A stretch of 64,000 nucleotides of DNA from Halovenus salina (GTDB taxonomy: Archaea; Halobacteriota; Halobacteria; Halobacteriales; Haloarculaceae), in assembly GCF_026410925.1 (NCBI RefSeq), contig NZ_CP112972.1, forward strand, positions 3,162,001-3,226,000, given 5' to 3'. The notes beneath the pieces are model-generated. The model saw only the letters and a program-made list of their open reading frames with translations, had not been told where the DNA came from and ran no database searches. A program made the translations under genes and the position numbers. This document shows positions 54,773 through 62,408 of the stretch, one piece after another (the first letter of the stretch is position 1; every line of letters starts with the position of its first letter).

Positions 54773-55666
54773 ATGGCAAGCGAGGAACTGACGGTGTCGG
54801 TCGAGCTTTCCCGGGGCCTCGTCGACTGGCTCGACAAGGAGGCAGCGGCCGCCGACGTGGACAGGGGGACGATGGTATCCCAGCTACTCGCTTCGTATCA
54901 GGCCGTCAAGCAACTTGAGGGGGAGATTGAGGAGGAATCGCTACTGGTCGACGCAAGTGACGTGGCCGAGACTGTCGAAGCGAACGTCGCCGAGGAACTG
55001 AGTGGAGAGGTCGCCGACGCCGTCGACGCTGCAGTCGAGGAAGCCATCGAAACACGCATCGAAGAGCTGGTCACAGACCGTGTGACCGAGGCGACAAACG
55101 GAGTACAACGCCAGCTAGGTAGCCGTCTCGATTCCGTCGAGGCTGAGTTCGACGAGAAGATTCAGGACGTACGCCAACGGGTCATACAGCTCAAACAGGA
55201 GGTCGACGAGAAGGCGGCTGCCGACCACGGCCACGCCGACCTCGACGAGGTCCCGGAACTCCAGGGCGATATCGAGGAACTCCGGGCAGAACTCGACGAA
55301 CTGCGAGAACAGCACGACAGGACCGTGCCGGACCACAGTGAGCAGCTTGCCAACCAAGGCGACCGGCTGGAGGAAATGCAAAACCGTCTTCAGACGGTCG
55401 CCTGGGTGGTCAGTGATCTCCGCGAGGCACAGCAGTCCTCCAGCGGCCTGGAGGCCGTCGAGCGGATCAAGCGCGCTGCGGGACAGGCAGACATCGAGCG
55501 CGCCACCTGCGAGAAATGCGGCGATAGCGTCATCATCTCGCTTCTGACCGACCCCCACTGTCCACACTGTGACGCGACGGTGACCGATGTCGAGCCGGCC
55601 AGCGGGTGGTTCGGGAATCCCTCGCTGACTGTCGCCTCACAGCTCGAATCAGGGAACGAACCATGA
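54773..55666 (+). CDS. Coiled-coil protein with ribbon-helix-helix-like N-terminus and C-terminal zinc ribbon
   Basis: A 297-residue protein in three parts. The N-terminus ELTVSVELSRGLVDWLDKEA, RGTMVSQLLASYQAVKQLE resembles a ribbon-helix-helix or CopG-like fold. Residues ~70-225 are an acidic coiled coil with heptads (LEEIEELRAELDELREQHDR-like). The C-terminus has CEKCGDSVIISLLTDPHCPH then a last Cys, a zinc knuckle, before a short tail. It lies between a RecA-like gene and an acidic-protein gene, overlapping the latter by 4 bp. Function unknown; a DNA- or membrane-associated scaffold is possible. Confidence 0.75.
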   Translation: MASEELTVSVELSRGLVDWLDKEAAAADVDRGTMVSQLLASYQAVKQLEGEIEEESLLVDASDVAETVEANVAEELSGEVADAVDAAVEEAIETRIEELVTDRVTEATNGVQRQLGSRLDSVEAEFDEKIQDVRQRVIQLKQEVDEKAAADHGHADLDEVPELQGDIEELRAELDELREQHDRTVPDHSEQLANQGDRLEEMQNRLQTVAWVVSDLREAQQSSSGLEAVERIKRAAGQADIERATCEKCGDSVIISLLTDPHCPHCDATVTDVEPASGWFGNPSLTVASQLESGNEP

Positions 55667-56325
55667 GCGACGACGACACCAGTGACCTTTTCGAGGACCT
55701 TGAAGCCGACGTCGCCGACCGAGAAGGCGACCCCTTCGAGTCCCTCTCGGACGCAGCTCCCGAGGAGCCTGCCGACGAACAGGCGGCGGAGACAGGAGAG
55801 GACGACCAGTCGGACGAAGTCTGGGGCGAGGACTTTGAGATAGAGGAGGGTCCCCCTGAGAGCCCCGGTGTCGAGCGGGCCAAAGGAGCGCAGACGGACG
55901 AGGCTGTGAGCGACAGCTCGACTGCGCTCGATGACGACCTCGACCGCGACGGGATGGACCTGAATGTCGGCCGGCGACCGGACACCGAGTCCGACCCACT
56001 GGGAGACGTACGGCCCCGCCAGGGTGACCCGTTTGAGGAGAACGACTCCCTGTTTGAGGAGAGAGAGACTGAGGGAATCGACCCTGATACCGTGTGGCAG
56101 GACCTCGCCAGCGCAGACGCCAGAGGGGCCGCCGGCGAGTACGAACGGACCTTCGCGGAGGTGTCGAAACACGCCTACTGCGAGCAGTGTGAGCACTTCT
56201 CACCGCCACCGGATGTCGCCTGTGCCCACGAGGGAACGGATATCGTGGAGTTTCTGGATATGGAGACAGTCCGGGTCGTCGACTGCCCGATTGTGGCAGA
56301 ACGAGAAGAACTCCAGGAGGAGTAG
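55663..56325 (+). CDS. Highly acidic protein with C-terminal Cys cluster
   Basis: A 220-residue protein. The first ~150 residues are low-complexity Asp/Glu (DDDTSDLFEDLEADVADREG...) and probably disordered. The last ~70 fold around Cys: KHAYCEQCEHFSPPPDVACA, HEGTDIVEFLDMETVRVVDC, a likely zinc site (CxxC...C...C). The start ATG 55663 overlaps the coiled-coil gene stop. The two are therefore co-translated and likely interact. No family recognised. Confidence 0.7.
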   Translation: MSDDDTSDLFEDLEADVADREGDPFESLSDAAPEEPADEQAAETGEDDQSDEVWGEDFEIEEGPPESPGVERAKGAQTDEAVSDSSTALDDDLDRDGMDLNVGRRPDTESDPLGDVRPRQGDPFEENDSLFEERETEGIDPDTVWQDLASADARGAAGEYERTFAEVSKHAYCEQCEHFSPPPDVACAHEGTDIVEFLDMETVRVVDCPIVAEREELQEE

Positions 56326-56375
56326 GCCCCGCCAACCCCCGAGCTTATGACGCTAAAAGACACACCTTCGGGTAT

Positions 56376-56696
56376 ATGCAGTTTTGTGATGACTGCGGTT
56401 CGATGATGAAAAAGGAAGACGGCGTCATGGTCTGTACCAGCTGTGGGACCAGCGCCGAACAGGAGGCAGACACCGAGGAGTTCATCTCGACGGAAGAACA
56501 GACCGGCGAGGAACTCATCGAGACCTCTGAAGACGCTGGATTCGAGGGGAAGCCGACCGCGACCGATGTCATCTGTGACGACTGTGGACACGACGAGGCG
56601 TGGTACACAATCAAGCAGACAGCATCAGCGGACGAACCGCCGACGAGATTCTTCAAGTGCCAGAGTTGTGGCAATCGTTGGCGGGAATACAACTGA
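56376..56696 (+). CDS. tfs: Transcription factor S (TFS)
   Basis: A 106-residue archaeal TFIIS/Rpb9-like cleavage factor that rescues backtracked RNA polymerase. The N-terminal zinc ribbon is MQFCDDCGSMMKKEDGVMVC then TSCG. The C-terminal ribbon is VICDDCGHDEAWYTIKQTAS, ADEPPTRFFKCQSCGNRWRE, with the catalytic Asp-Glu pair of the ADEP hairpin. A TATA-like element GCTTATGAC lies ~30 bp upstream. It is the last normal-GC gene before the AT-rich element. Confidence 0.95.
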   Translation: MQFCDDCGSMMKKEDGVMVCTSCGTSAEQEADTEEFISTEEQTGEELIETSEDAGFEGKPTATDVICDDCGHDEAWYTIKQTASADEPPTRFFKCQSCGNRWREYN

Positions 56697-57287
56697 GAGG
56701 CTCTGAGACCCTTGAAATAGTCGGAATCGGGTTGAAGCCGGTTGCCAAAGATTGCATCGGTGTGCTATCCGATTAGACCACTGTTTCGAAGTGACTTATT
56801 TCTGTTGACTGACCTTATCTATCCCTTTGCAGTCTGGCGATTCAATGGTAGACAGAGCGATTTCCTGCCACATCAGTTTTTATATATTCTATATATAAAA
56901 TTTCTTATATATAGAGGGCCAACCCTTTATAAGAGACGCTTTGAGAATGCCGTCACTTGATGCGCTCGGACCTCTACCTCCCGAAACCGACGGTTTCAAT
57001 TCTCTCATTATCGGCGGTATGAACCGCTCTCCTCGAAAGAATTTCTCAGGGTAAAATGGAAGCAACTATTGCTGGTAGTTGCACGAGAGATATTCTCCGT
57101 GAGCCAGCCACCCGCTCCCCAATTATTGTTGAGATAATACGTTTAAATACTGTTAGAAGGACTATAAATCCCTCTAAGACAGTATATAGGAGACGGTGGA
57201 TGGAGGTTACTTTTCAGTTATCGGTACTTAAAGGCCGACACATATAGTGTTAAGATAGGAGCGGAATCAGACCGCTCTCTGATTACT
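56697..57287. other. AT-rich non-coding left part of the integrated element
   Basis: GC drops sharply after tfs. The stretch includes long TA runs (about 56880-56915, TATATATTCTATATATAAAA) and further AT-rich promoter-like sites, but no supportable gene until the 44-residue ORF at 57288. Short open frames here have skewed composition and no start context. Confidence 0.5.
57259..57284. promoter_or_regulatory. Overlapping inverted repeats, probable RHH operator
   Basis: GAGCGG (57259-57264) pairs with CCGCTC (57272-57277), and AATCAGA (57265-57271) with TCTGATT (57278-57284). The interleaved arms end three bases before the ATG at 57288, as expected for autoregulation by a ribbon-helix-helix protein. 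Confidence 0.55.
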
Positions 57288-57422
57288 ATGCGAACGAAGG
57301 AAGTGAAGCTATCGAAACAGGAGCATCGAAAACTGAGCAAGCTTAAGGAACAGCAGTTCGAGGAACATACGCCGTTTGTGTTTATAATCGGTCATTTGTG
57401 TGAGGAGGTAGACGATGAGTAA
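57288..57422 (+). CDS. 44-residue ribbon-helix-helix-like protein
   Basis: ATG 57288 encodes MRTKEVKLSKQEHRKLSKLK, then EQQFEEHTPFVFIIGHLCEE and VDDE. The beta-strand plus two short helices resemble an Arc/CopG or antitoxin-type ribbon-helix-helix domain of viral or plasmid origin. It overlaps the next gene by 8 bp, so both are one operon. Overlapping palindromes directly upstream suggest self-repression. Its size makes detection by standard gene finders unlikely. Confidence 0.6.
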   Translation: MRTKEVKLSKQEHRKLSKLKEQQFEEHTPFVFIIGHLCEEVDDE

Positions 57423-57651
57423 GAAATATTATATGCGGCTTGACGAATCGCTGGCCGACAGTCTGGACGAGATAGATGATGAGAAGATTATCGAAGCTCT
57501 CGAAAATCTGGCAGACTCAACTAACGCTGGCGACGAACTTTCAGAATACTCGTCTGTGGCCGATATTGAACAAGATAATACAATATCAGATAGTAAACGA
57601 GTTCGCCTCAAATCGAAAGCATATCGACGGAGGGGATTCCCCACTCGTTGA
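57415..57651 (+). CDS. 78-residue acidic protein, partner of the RHH-like gene
   Basis: Starts MSKKYYMRLDESLADSLDEI and continues DDEKIIEALENLADSTNAGD; the first part is helical and acidic, the end (SKRVRLKSKAYRRRGFPTR) is basic. The start overlaps the RHH-like gene by 8 bp. It might be the effector of a small two-gene module such as toxin-antitoxin, or a viral accessory protein, but no toxin fold is recognised. It lies in AT-rich DNA unlike the chromosome. Confidence 0.55.
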   Translation: MSKKYYMRLDESLADSLDEIDDEKIIEALENLADSTNAGDELSEYSSVADIEQDNTISDSKRVRLKSKAYRRRGFPTR

Positions 57652-58243
57652 AGTCATAGACGCTAATAGCAGTAATCATATGTTGTAATCTGAGTCCAAC
57701 AATTCATAGTCAATTATTTTAATTATCGGTATATACCTGATTTATCTTAGACGTTCTCAGTGGTCCTACAGTCGGTTTAATTTCAATACAATGCCCATAC
57801 CACTTGTCTGAAATCTAAACAGACTCACGCCCCACTCAGCGACTTCTCATACAATTCTATACCTATACCGAGACTATCACCTCGTATCAGTCAGAGTATA
57901 ACGTCGGTCTAATCGTTTCGCACCTATCATCGAATCCTACTGCCCTACCCCGAATCGATAAAAAATTTAATTCTCGGATTAGTCGTAATCGCCGCGCCTT
58001 ACCGGACATCTCACAACCTATCGGGGTTAGTAATCTATTCGGGGTCGGCGCAATCTAATTCCACGAGTGATAGTTTACCTATTAGTGTAAGAGTTAGTGT
58101 TTAGACTTGCTATTGTTTAATAGGTAAAGTGAATGCTGTAGAACTCTCGTAGAATTTTCACAAACCTTATACAATAGGTAGTTAGATTAAAAAAGCGCGT
58201 ACGCGTCAGTATGAGAGCCAGCAAACTGCTACCAGCGCCTTGA
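57652..58243. other. AT-rich non-coding region with inverted repeats, possible replication or control region
   Basis: No gene supported. It holds an 11-bp perfect inverted repeat TTTACCTATTA (58074-58084) / TAATAGGTAAA (58118-58128), with a further CAATAGGTAG at 58172-58181, and three related ACCCCGAAT/ATTCGGGGT-type sites (57945-57953, 58020-58026 partial, 58037-58045). An AAAAAATTTAATT stretch (57961-57973) lies between them. Such clustering resembles a small plasmid or virus origin, but this is unproven. Confidence 0.4.
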
Positions 58244-58519
58244 TGCTGGCGCAGAGCTACAGAGCGTCTATTACCTCTGCCTTACGGCGTTCTGCCACGA
58301 AAGACAGGCTACTCGCACAAGCACTATGCTCTCTGGCTTGACTGCCCGCAGTCCATAGAGCAGATAGAATCAGCCGAAGTCGGTCCAGAAACAGACGTGC
58401 GGAATCTCAGTGAAGAATGGCAATATGCTCGCATATGGGCCGCACTCTATTGGTCCGACGATAGGATTCAGCAATACGAGCTTGGAACGTTACTTGATTT
58501 TGTATCGGTTATTGTCTAA
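58244..58519 (+). pseudogene. Possible truncated gene (C-terminal fragment)
   Basis: An open frame of 91 codons with no ATG. From about 58297 it reads as ordinary protein (KTGYSHKHYALWLDCPQSIE, QIESAEVGPETDVRNLSEEW, QYARIWAALYWSDDRIQQYE and a hydrophobic end) and stops at TAA 58517. Its first part crosses the 39-bp repeat, so the natural 5' end is probably replaced. The composition is richer in GC than the region around it. A true gene start may have been lost by recombination. Could also be a chance frame. Confidence 0.3.
58258..58296. repeat. 39-bp direct repeat, left copy (possible att site)
   Basis: Identical over 39 bp to 58867-58905, the last codons of the integrase gene. Flanks differ immediately on both sides. 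Confidence 0.65.
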
Positions 58520-58786
58520 TTCCCCATATGCCTGTGATAGTTTGATGCCGCTATTCACACGTTTGTTGAATTTCTTTTCGCCTTCCATTGGTTCTTTATA
58601 ACGGCAATTATGACAGAGTCCGCCTTTTGCACGAACAATATCCGAGCCTATGGCTTTATCTTTGGACCATTTGTATTCAGTATAATCATATTCTCCACAA
58701 TTCGGGCATTCAGACCAAGGCTCGTTTCGATACACGGTGATATTCCCCCGCATTCGATGGAGTTCACCAATCTTGTTCCATCCCAT
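58490..58786 (-). CDS. Zinc-ribbon protein of the integrated element
   Basis: ATG 58786 gives a 98-residue protein: MGWNKIGELHRMRGNITVYR, EPWSECPNCGEYDYTEYKWS, then KGGLCHNCRYKEPMEGEKKF. Two Cys pairs (CPNC, CHNC) make a treble-clef or zinc-ribbon fold. A longer frame reaches 58849. Sequence is less acidic than host proteins. It is encoded between the two 39-bp repeats. No function known; similar small zinc proteins are common in haloarchaeal viruses and plasmids. Confidence 0.6.
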   Translation of the reverse strand: MGWNKIGELHRMRGNITVYRNEPWSECPNCGEYDYTEYKWSKDKAIGSDIVRAKGGLCHNCRYKEPMEGEKKFNKRVNSGIKLSQAYGELDNNRYKIK

Positions 58787-58865
58787 ATATATACAACAAC
58801 GTAACCGGATTATAAAACATTGTCCACATACACACCTGCAGAGAGTCAACTATCCTATTGCCAGA

Positions 58866-60041
58866 TTACAGAGCGTCTATTACCTCTGCCTTACGGCGTT
58901 CTGCCGCTCGCTCGTAGGTGGGGGAATCGTAGTGTTGCTTTAGCATTTCCACCTTCGCATTCACTCGACCACTAATAATTTGCCACGACAGACCCTTATC
59001 CCGCATTGTCGTTATCGCTACTCTGCGAAGGTCGTGCGGGCCGATGCTTTCGGGACAGTCACTTGCGTTCTGTTTCGTGAGCGTTTCCCCATTATTATCG
59101 GTACAGTCACCGCATTTGGTGAGTCCCGCTATGTCCCGATACAGGGTACTTTCGTTTATTCGACCAGCCCACGAGGTGAGTAGTGCATCGCTCCCGCCTT
59201 GTGGTTCTGTCCGATGCTCCTTGATGTAATCCATCACCACACCTATCACGCCGTCGGTGACATTCACGTCTCGTTCGCCCGAATTGCCTTTCTTTAGTCG
59301 GACACCTGCCTGTTCGGGCCGATTCCTAATCTCTATGATACCCTTCTGTGGTCGAATGTCGCCACAGTTGAGCGACAGAAGCGCCGACTTCCGACAGCCG
59401 ATGTGATAGATTAGCAGAAACTCAACCATTTGACGACTGGCGTAATCGTGTTTTGCCATATGGCCTATAATTTCCTCGGCGCGTTCAGACGAAATACGGT
59501 AATCGTCGTCTCCTGCCCGTGATTTCTCGTCATTACTTACGTCTAAGTCGTCTCGCTTTTTCGAGATAACGTCCGAAAGCTTCTCTCTCCCATCTTCATA
59601 CGTGATTCGCCACTCACGTTCGGCCCATTTGATGAATACGCCGAGAGTTTCGAGCTTGCCGTCTCTGGTTGTGCGGGCGTAGTCCCGCTGTTGAAGAATC
59701 TGGTTCCATCGGCCGATTTCCCGTGGCGTCACCTCCATTAACTCGTTCACGTCTTGCGACTGAATGAAGTCGTTCACGGTATCACGGTAGCGCACGTAGG
59801 TCTTTTTCGAGAAGTTCCCCCGTTCATCGCTCTTGCCCGATGGGAAGTCGCTCACATCGGCCTGAGTGCCTGCCTGAGTGCGGGCGACAGGTAGCCGGTC
59901 GTATCGCCTTTCCCTGTCGTCGTCAGGTTCCTCGAAGCTCACAGATAGCTCTGAGCGTTCTGCGAGGAAGTCGCATAGGTCGGCTTCTGCTTGGTTGGTC
60001 GTAGGTGATTCGTCGGTCGAAGTGTCGGTTACTTTGCTCAT
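58866..60041 (-). CDS. Tyrosine recombinase / integrase (XerC/D-type)
   Basis: A 391-residue integrase. The N-terminal ~100 residues are acidic and disordered. The SAM-like core-binding domain follows (KTYVRYRDTVNDFIQSQDVN ... DGKLETLGVFIKWAEREWRI). Catalytic region: LLIYHIGCRKSALLSLNCGD (first Arg), then HDLRRVAITTMRDKGLSWQI (His-x-x-Arg box), and LKQHYDSPTYERAAERRKAE with the nucleophile Tyr. It probably integrated the surrounding element. The last 12 codons and stop are the 39-bp repeat also present at 58258. Confidence 0.9.
   Translation of the reverse strand: MSKVTDTSTDESPTTNQAEADLCDFLAERSELSVSFEEPDDDRERRYDRLPVARTQAGTQADVSDFPSGKSDERGNFSKKTYVRYRDTVNDFIQSQDVNELMEVTPREIGRWNQILQQRDYARTTRDGKLETLGVFIKWAEREWRITYEDGREKLSDVISKKRDDLDVSNDEKSRAGDDDYRISSERAEEIIGHMAKHDYASRQMVEFLLIYHIGCRKSALLSLNCGDIRPQKGIIEIRNRPEQAGVRLKKGNSGERDVNVTDGVIGVVMDYIKEHRTEPQGGSDALLTSWAGRINESTLYRDIAGLTKCGDCTDNNGETLTKQNASDCPESIGPHDLRRVAITTMRDKGLSWQIISGRVNAKVEMLKQHYDSPTYERAAERRKAEVIDAL
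58867..58905. repeat. 39-bp direct repeat, right copy at the integrase 3' end
   Basis: Covers the end of the integrase reading frame from within the stop codon. It may be part of the attachment site, or mark replacement of a former integrase copy. Confidence 0.65.
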
Positions 60042-60308
60042 ATCCCGCGGGTTCGGAATTTACTTAAGTGTTTCCCCGACGCCTTCTTGCGATTAGTCGC
60101 TATCAGCGAGTTTCGGCCATTCTGTGAATCTGATAGGAAAACCGCAAGAATGCGAAGGGGTGGTTCGACCGATGAATCTCTGGTTTCTGAGTCTCGCCAC
60201 CACAACAGACAACTTGCATAAAAGGCTTGCTCAACCTTTATAAGCAAACCCCGCTTAGCCGCACTCTTGCAAGTGCAAGGAGTGCGGACATCGGTGGCGA
60301 GGATACAG
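60042..60308. other. Right flank of the integrated element, with a strong hairpin
   Basis: No gene. A symmetrical TATA-like CTTTATAAG (60236-60244) and a near-perfect long hairpin lie just before the hemK end. No tRNA gene is visible that could serve as a target. Confidence 0.45.
60259..60287. repeat. Near-perfect hairpin (13-bp arms, one bulge)
   Basis: CCGCACTCTTGCA pairs with TGCAAGGAGTGCGG with a single bulged G. The position, at the junction between AT-rich and normal DNA, suits an element end, a recombinase site or the transcription terminator of the convergent unit. Confidence 0.45.
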
Positions 60309-60899
60309 CTAGTGAGACCACAGCCGAAGAACCAGCAGTCTCTCGAAGGAGTGTGATTCCTCGGCGAGAACAGTCGACTTGAAGCCGTGGCTCTCGGCCA
60401 GCGACCGGACGGCATCGACCCCGGTCACCGTCGAAATCAGCAGATAGATGCGCCCTTCGGGGCGGAGAACGCGTTCTACGTCTTCCAGAAACGCCGCGAT
60501 GACGGCCCGGCCGTCCTCGCCGCCCGTGACTGCCTGTTCCATCCAGTCGTCCCAGACGCCCTCAGGGGCCTCCGGGAGGTAGGGTGGATTGAAACAGACC
60601 ACATCGAAGGCGTCCCCCCTGAACGGCGAAACGAGGTCACCTCTGAGGACCGAGACGCCCCGAGCCCTGGCCTGCTCGCAGGCCAGCGGATTCAGGTCGA
60701 CTCCGACGACTGTCGCGTCGCTCTCCGTGCTGACGACATCGGCGACATAGCCCGAGCCGGTGCCGACATCGAGGAGAGTAGCACCCGACTCGACCTCATC
60801 GGCGACGGTCTCTGCGAGCAGGTGTGAGTCTTCTGCGGGCTGGTAGACCTGGTCGACCTCGCGGAGTTCGGCCAGCCGCGGCGTCTCGTCGTCGGTCAT
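60309..60899 (-). CDS. HemK2/Mtq2-type release factor glutamine methyltransferase
   Basis: A 196-residue SAM-dependent methyltransferase. It starts QVYQPAEDSHLLAETVADEV, then the SAM loop LLDVGTGSGYVADVVS and the catalytic VVCFNPPYLPEAPEGVWDDW (NPPY). This matches the archaeal enzyme that methylates the GGQ glutamine of aRF1. It overlaps ksgA by 4 bp and ends the rpoF-DUF655-ksgA-hemK operon. The gene is intact although the integrated element starts about 270 bp downstream. Confidence 0.9.
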   Translation of the reverse strand: MTDDETPRLAELREVDQVYQPAEDSHLLAETVADEVESGATLLDVGTGSGYVADVVSTESDATVVGVDLNPLACEQARARGVSVLRGDLVSPFRGDAFDVVCFNPPYLPEAPEGVWDDWMEQAVTGGEDGRAVIAAFLEDVERVLRPEGRIYLLISTVTGVDAVRSLAESHGFKSTVLAEESHSFERLLVLRLWSH

Positions 60900-61747
60900 C
60901 GCTCGCGGGCGTCGGGCTTGCCGACTTCCCAGGCGAGGGTGGTGAGCTGTGCGAACTCCGCCGGCGACACCGAGCCAGCCCGACGACCCATCAGCTCCTC
61001 GTCTGCCGCGTCGACGACGGCGTCGCCGTCGCCCAGTCCCGAGATGTGGGTCGTGTTTCTGACCGCGTTGCGCATCGTCTTCCGTCGCTGGGTGAAGATG
61101 CCCTTCAAGAATGACCGGAAGAAATCGTCATCGGGGACAGTGTACGACGGCTCGCGGGGAGTCGTCCTGAGAACGGCACTGTCGACGGCCGGCTGTGGCG
61201 CGAAGGCCTCGGGAGGGACTGTCTCGACGAGTTCCACGTCGGCGTAGTGATTCGCCGTCACAGAGAGTCGGCCGTACTCATCGTCGCCGACGCCTGCGGC
61301 CATCCGCTCGGCGAACTCGAGCTGGAACATCAAGACGAGCGGGTGCCCGTGGGGCAACAGCTGGAACGCGATTTCACTCGACGCGCCGTAGGGGAGATTC
61401 GACACGGAGGCGGTGAACTCCGGCAACTCCACGTCGAGGGCGTCACCCTCGACGACGGTCAGCGTCCCGTCCGCCCGCTCCGTCTCGAACTCTTCGCGGA
61501 GGAAGGCCGCGAGATTCGGGTCGCGCTCGATGACGGTCACGCTCTCTGCGACGGCACAGAGCCTGTCGGTCAGCGCACCGGTCCCGCCGCCGATTTCGAG
61601 CACGTGGGTCGTGTCGCCGCCGGCGTCCGTGAGGTAGCCGGGGAGTCGGTCGAGCACACGGTCGTCGACGAGGAAATGCTGGTCTTGATTAGGGTCGCCG
61701 GCGACGCCGGCTCTGGCACGAAGTGAATCGGGGTCTCGGTGTGTCAT
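60896..61747 (-). CDS. ksgA: 16S rRNA dimethyladenosine transferase (KsgA/Dim1)
   Basis: A 283-residue rRNA A-dimethylase acting on the 3' end of 16S rRNA. Signatures: PNQDQHFLVDDRVLDRLPGY, VLEIGGGTGALTDRLCAVAE (SAM loop), DALDVELPEFTASVSNLPYG (catalytic NLPY) and the basic C-terminal FTQRRKTMRNAVRN. It overlaps hemK by 4 bp and follows the DUF655 gene by 13 bp, as in other haloarchaea. Confidence 0.95.
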   Translation of the reverse strand: MTHRDPDSLRARAGVAGDPNQDQHFLVDDRVLDRLPGYLTDAGGDTTHVLEIGGGTGALTDRLCAVAESVTVIERDPNLAAFLREEFETERADGTLTVVEGDALDVELPEFTASVSNLPYGASSEIAFQLLPHGHPLVLMFQLEFAERMAAGVGDDEYGRLSVTANHYADVELVETVPPEAFAPQPAVDSAVLRTTPREPSYTVPDDDFFRSFLKGIFTQRRKTMRNAVRNTTHISGLGDGDAVVDAADEELMGRRAGSVSPAEFAQLTTLAWEVGKPDARER

Positions 61748-61760
61748 CTCGAAGCGTCTC

Positions 61761-62327
61761 TCAGTCTTCGTCCCGGACGAACAGCTGGTATTTCAGTTCG
61801 TCCTCTTTCAGCTCTTCGAGGATGCGTTCGACGATGACCTCCTTCGGGCTGTGGAGGCCGTCGATGCGCTCGTCGAGCTCCTCGAAGCTCTCGAAGGGGT
61901 TGCGCTTGCGCTCGTCGAGAATGTCGTTCCGGAGTTTCTCGCCGATACCGGGGAACAGATTCAGCTGGTGGAGCCGGAGCGTAATCGGCTGGGCATCGTT
62001 GAAGTAGTCGACGAACCGCTGCTCGTCGGCCTCGACGAGCTCCTCGATGACGTAGTCGAGCTCCGAACTCGCGCCGCTTGGCAGGTCGTCGTAGTCGATG
62101 CTGGTCTGTCGGGCGATATCTTCGCTCGCGTCGAGCTGGAATGAGTCTCCGATGGAGATGTTCGCATCCTGGTCCATCACGAGTTCGTAGAGGTGGAACT
62201 CGCCTTTGTCGATAACGTATGCGAGTGGCTCTTTCTGGTACTGGGGCCGGTCGTCGTCACTCCGCCCATGTGCGAGAAAGTCCAGTACGACAACCTCCTC
62301 GCTCTCGTCACGCTTGTCGTCAGTCAT
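61761..62327 (-). CDS. DUF655 family protein
   Basis: A 188-residue conserved archaeal protein. An acidic N-tail is followed by an OB-like section (EPLAYVIDKGEFHLYELVMD, NISIGDSFQLDASEDIARQT) and a helix-hairpin-helix end (LNLFPGIGEKLRNDILDERK, PFESFEELDERIDGLHSPKE). It is constantly linked to rpoF and ksgA in archaea, suggesting a translation or ribosome-linked nucleic-acid-binding role; no activity is established. Confidence 0.9.
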   Translation of the reverse strand: MTDDKRDESEEVVVLDFLAHGRSDDDRPQYQKEPLAYVIDKGEFHLYELVMDQDANISIGDSFQLDASEDIARQTSIDYDDLPSGASSELDYVIEELVEADEQRFVDYFNDAQPITLRLHQLNLFPGIGEKLRNDILDERKRNPFESFEELDERIDGLHSPKEVIVERILEELKEDELKYQLFVRDED

Positions 62328-62408
62328 ACCACGATGGTATGGCGACTGGCCACTTAAACGTACGCAGGTAAGGACGGGATAGCTGTCTCGATGCGGGGTC
62401 CTCTCGAA

